Of a DNA stretch of 7,713 nucleotides, positions 7,154-7,713 are shown piece by piece. The position numbers were made by a program, and so were the translations under genes. Position 1 is the first letter of the stretch. Each line of letters begins with the position of its first letter. The notes beneath the pieces were generated by a model. That model made no database searches and was not told the origin of the DNA. It saw only the letters and a list, made by a program, of their open reading frames with translations. The stretch comes from an uncultured beta proteobacterium (lineage in GTDB: Bacteria; Pseudomonadota; Gammaproteobacteria; Burkholderiales; Burkholderiaceae_C), in contig CAJASG010000063.1 in assembly GCA_903944555.1 (NCBI GenBank), positions 1 to 7,713 on the forward strand. Direction: 5' to 3'.

Positions 7154-7512
7154 TTTGCGTGCCCTCTGACCCACGCCACCACCTGCAGCGGGCTGAAGGG
7201 CTTGATGAAGTAGGCATCGGCACCACGCCTGCGGGCATCATCCCCATCGGCCACTTGGCCGCGAGCGGTCACCATCGCGACCAAGGTGCCTTTGGTGCTG
7301 GGATCAGCCTTAATCGCATCGAGCACCTGCAGACCATCAAGCTCACCCGGCATCATCACATCCAGCAGCACGATCTGAGGTCGTTGACGCCTGATCAGCT
7401 CCAAGGCCGTTGTTCCGTCCTCAGCCTCCAAAATTTCATACTCTTTACCCAGCGTAATGCTCAGCAAGCGGCGAATATCGGAATGGTCATCAACAATGAG
7501 GATTTTTTGCAT
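7150..7512 (-). CDS. Stand-alone CheY-like response regulator receiver
   Basis: A 120-residue single receiver domain with no output domain. It has the full phosphorylation site: acidic pair Asp8/Asp9, phosphoacceptor Asp51 in LLDVMMPG, switch Thr82, aromatic Tyr101, and Lys104 in the KPF motif. The length matches a single REC fold, from MQKILIVDD at the N-terminus to the final helix (LQVVAWVRGHAK). It is expected to take phosphate from a histidine kinase and act through protein contacts. The intact kinase 4 kb downstream in the same run, or the receptor kinase after it, are plausible donors. The first PAS-PAS-GGDEF protein, whose ATG overlaps its stop codon, is a plausible target. The start ATG at 7512 has AAGGAG 9 nt upstream. 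CheY itself is less likely because no chemotaxis genes are visible. The domain is certain; the partners are inferred. Confidence 0.95.
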   Translation of the reverse strand: MQKILIVDDHSDIRRLLSITLGKEYEILEAEDGTTALELIRRQRPQIVLLDVMMPGELDGLQVLDAIKADPSTKGTLVAMVTARGQVADGDDARRRGADAYFIKPFSPLQVVAWVRGHAK

Positions 7513-7521
7513 GGTGGTTAG

Positions 7522-7527
7522 CTCCTT
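7522..7527 (-). promoter_or_regulatory. Ribosome binding site of the receiver gene
   Basis: AAGGAG lies 9 nt before the ATG at 7512, within the 30-nt gap that follows the upstream stop codon. It is a strong Shine-Dalgarno match and fixes the start. I see no credible -35/-10 pair in the gap, so transcription probably comes from further upstream. Confidence 0.75.
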
Positions 7528-7542
7528 GGAATGAATAAATAG

Positions 7543-7713
7543 TCAACTCGACAAAATTTGCGCCATGTCGGTGGCGTACGACTGGGCTTGCAAGGTGTAA
7601 CGGCAGTCCGAGCAAGACACCCGGCTGCGTTCGTGAACCGGCAGGCCGGTTGCCAGCGTCAGCGTGAAAGATTCAAGGTCTGTCCCGGACGCACACTCGT
7701 CCTGCGAGGCCGG
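7543..7713 (-). CDS. C-terminal fragment of an unrecognised protein with a CxxC pair
   Basis: Only the last 56 residues and the TGA (7545-7543) are in the window; the reading frame is open from the right edge. I do not recognise the family. The visible part contains four Cys: one near the edge (residue 7 of the fragment), then SCSDC with Cys34 and Cys37 forming CxxC followed by RYTLQAQ. This could be a zinc- or metal-binding knuckle or a redox pair, but one CxxC is weak evidence. The end of the chain (ATDMAQILSS) looks helical. The gene reads the same way as the rest and stops 30 nt before the receiver ATG, so it could be the upstream member of the operon. Coding status rests on the open frame, codon style and position alone. 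Confidence 0.55.
   Translation of the reverse strand, partial: PASQDECASGTDLESFTLTLATGLPVHERSRVSCSDCRYTLQAQSYATDMAQILSS

Noticed and set aside
6635..7213. 192-residue open frame on the plus strand
   Set aside because: Antisense to the first GGDEF paralogue and part of the receiver, both of which have clear domains. Similar antisense frames (for example 3596-4135) recur at matching places in the paralogues because the sense genes are homologous.
7513..7547. Possible promoter with TTGACT (7547-7542) before the receiver gene
   Set aside because: The position 17 bp downstream reads AGCTAA, which is not a credible -10 element and overlaps the leader just before the ATG. The gap is only 30 nt, so read-through from upstream is more likely.
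7636..7651. Inverted repeat AACCGGC-AG-GCCGGTT
   Set aside because: It lies inside a coding frame, with only 2 nt between the arms, too short for a simple hairpin loop. There is no following T-tract, so it is not a terminator.

Overview
The window holds one closely packed run of signalling genes, all read right to left (minus strand). The moderate-to-high GC coding style, the ATGA stop/start overlaps and the domain combinations resemble a betaproteobacterium of the Comamonadaceae (Rhodoferax/Curvibacter-like). This placement is a judgement from sequence style; the window has no rRNA or other marker gene.

In transcription order: (i) the last 56 residues of an unrecognised protein with a CxxC pair (7713-7543); (ii) a stand-alone CheY-like receiver with an intact phosphorylation site (7512-7150); (iii-v) three tandem paralogues of 462, 465 and 480 residues, each with a short N-terminal helix carrying the signature RYAQDLQE, two PAS-like domains and a C-terminal GGDEF domain (7153-5765, 5763-4366, 4369-2927); (vi) a membrane histidine kinase with an extracytoplasmic Cache-like sensor, a PAS domain and a complete HisKA/HATPase core (2930-879); (vii) the start of another membrane receptor with a four-helix-bundle sensor and HAMP domain, cut by the window edge (866-1). 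Gaps are 30 nt or less. Three junctions are 4-nt ATGA overlaps and one is a 1-nt restart, so the cluster looks like one translationally coupled operon. I see no promoter, terminator, RNA gene, mobile element or CRISPR array, and no gene-free stretch longer than 30 nt.

The most notable feature is the graded state of the three GGDEF paralogues. The third (4369-2927) keeps every catalytic residue and the RxxD inhibitory site, so it should make c-di-GMP. The second (5763-4366) has SGEEF, has lost a metal-binding Asp, the guanine-contacting Asn and the RxxD site, and looks like a pseudoenzyme. The first (7153-5765) has GIDEF and an 8-residue deletion through the substrate/metal loop, yet keeps RxxD at the canonical spacing, as expected for a c-di-GMP-sensing rather than c-di-GMP-making domain. 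No EAL or HD-GYP phosphodiesterase is encoded here.

A reasonable working model, which is inference, is a phosphorelay plus c-di-GMP module. The kinase(s) phosphorylate the receiver. The three soluble PAS-PAS-GGDEF proteins, which share an N-terminal helix, may form mixed oligomers in which one member is the synthase and the others regulate or read it.
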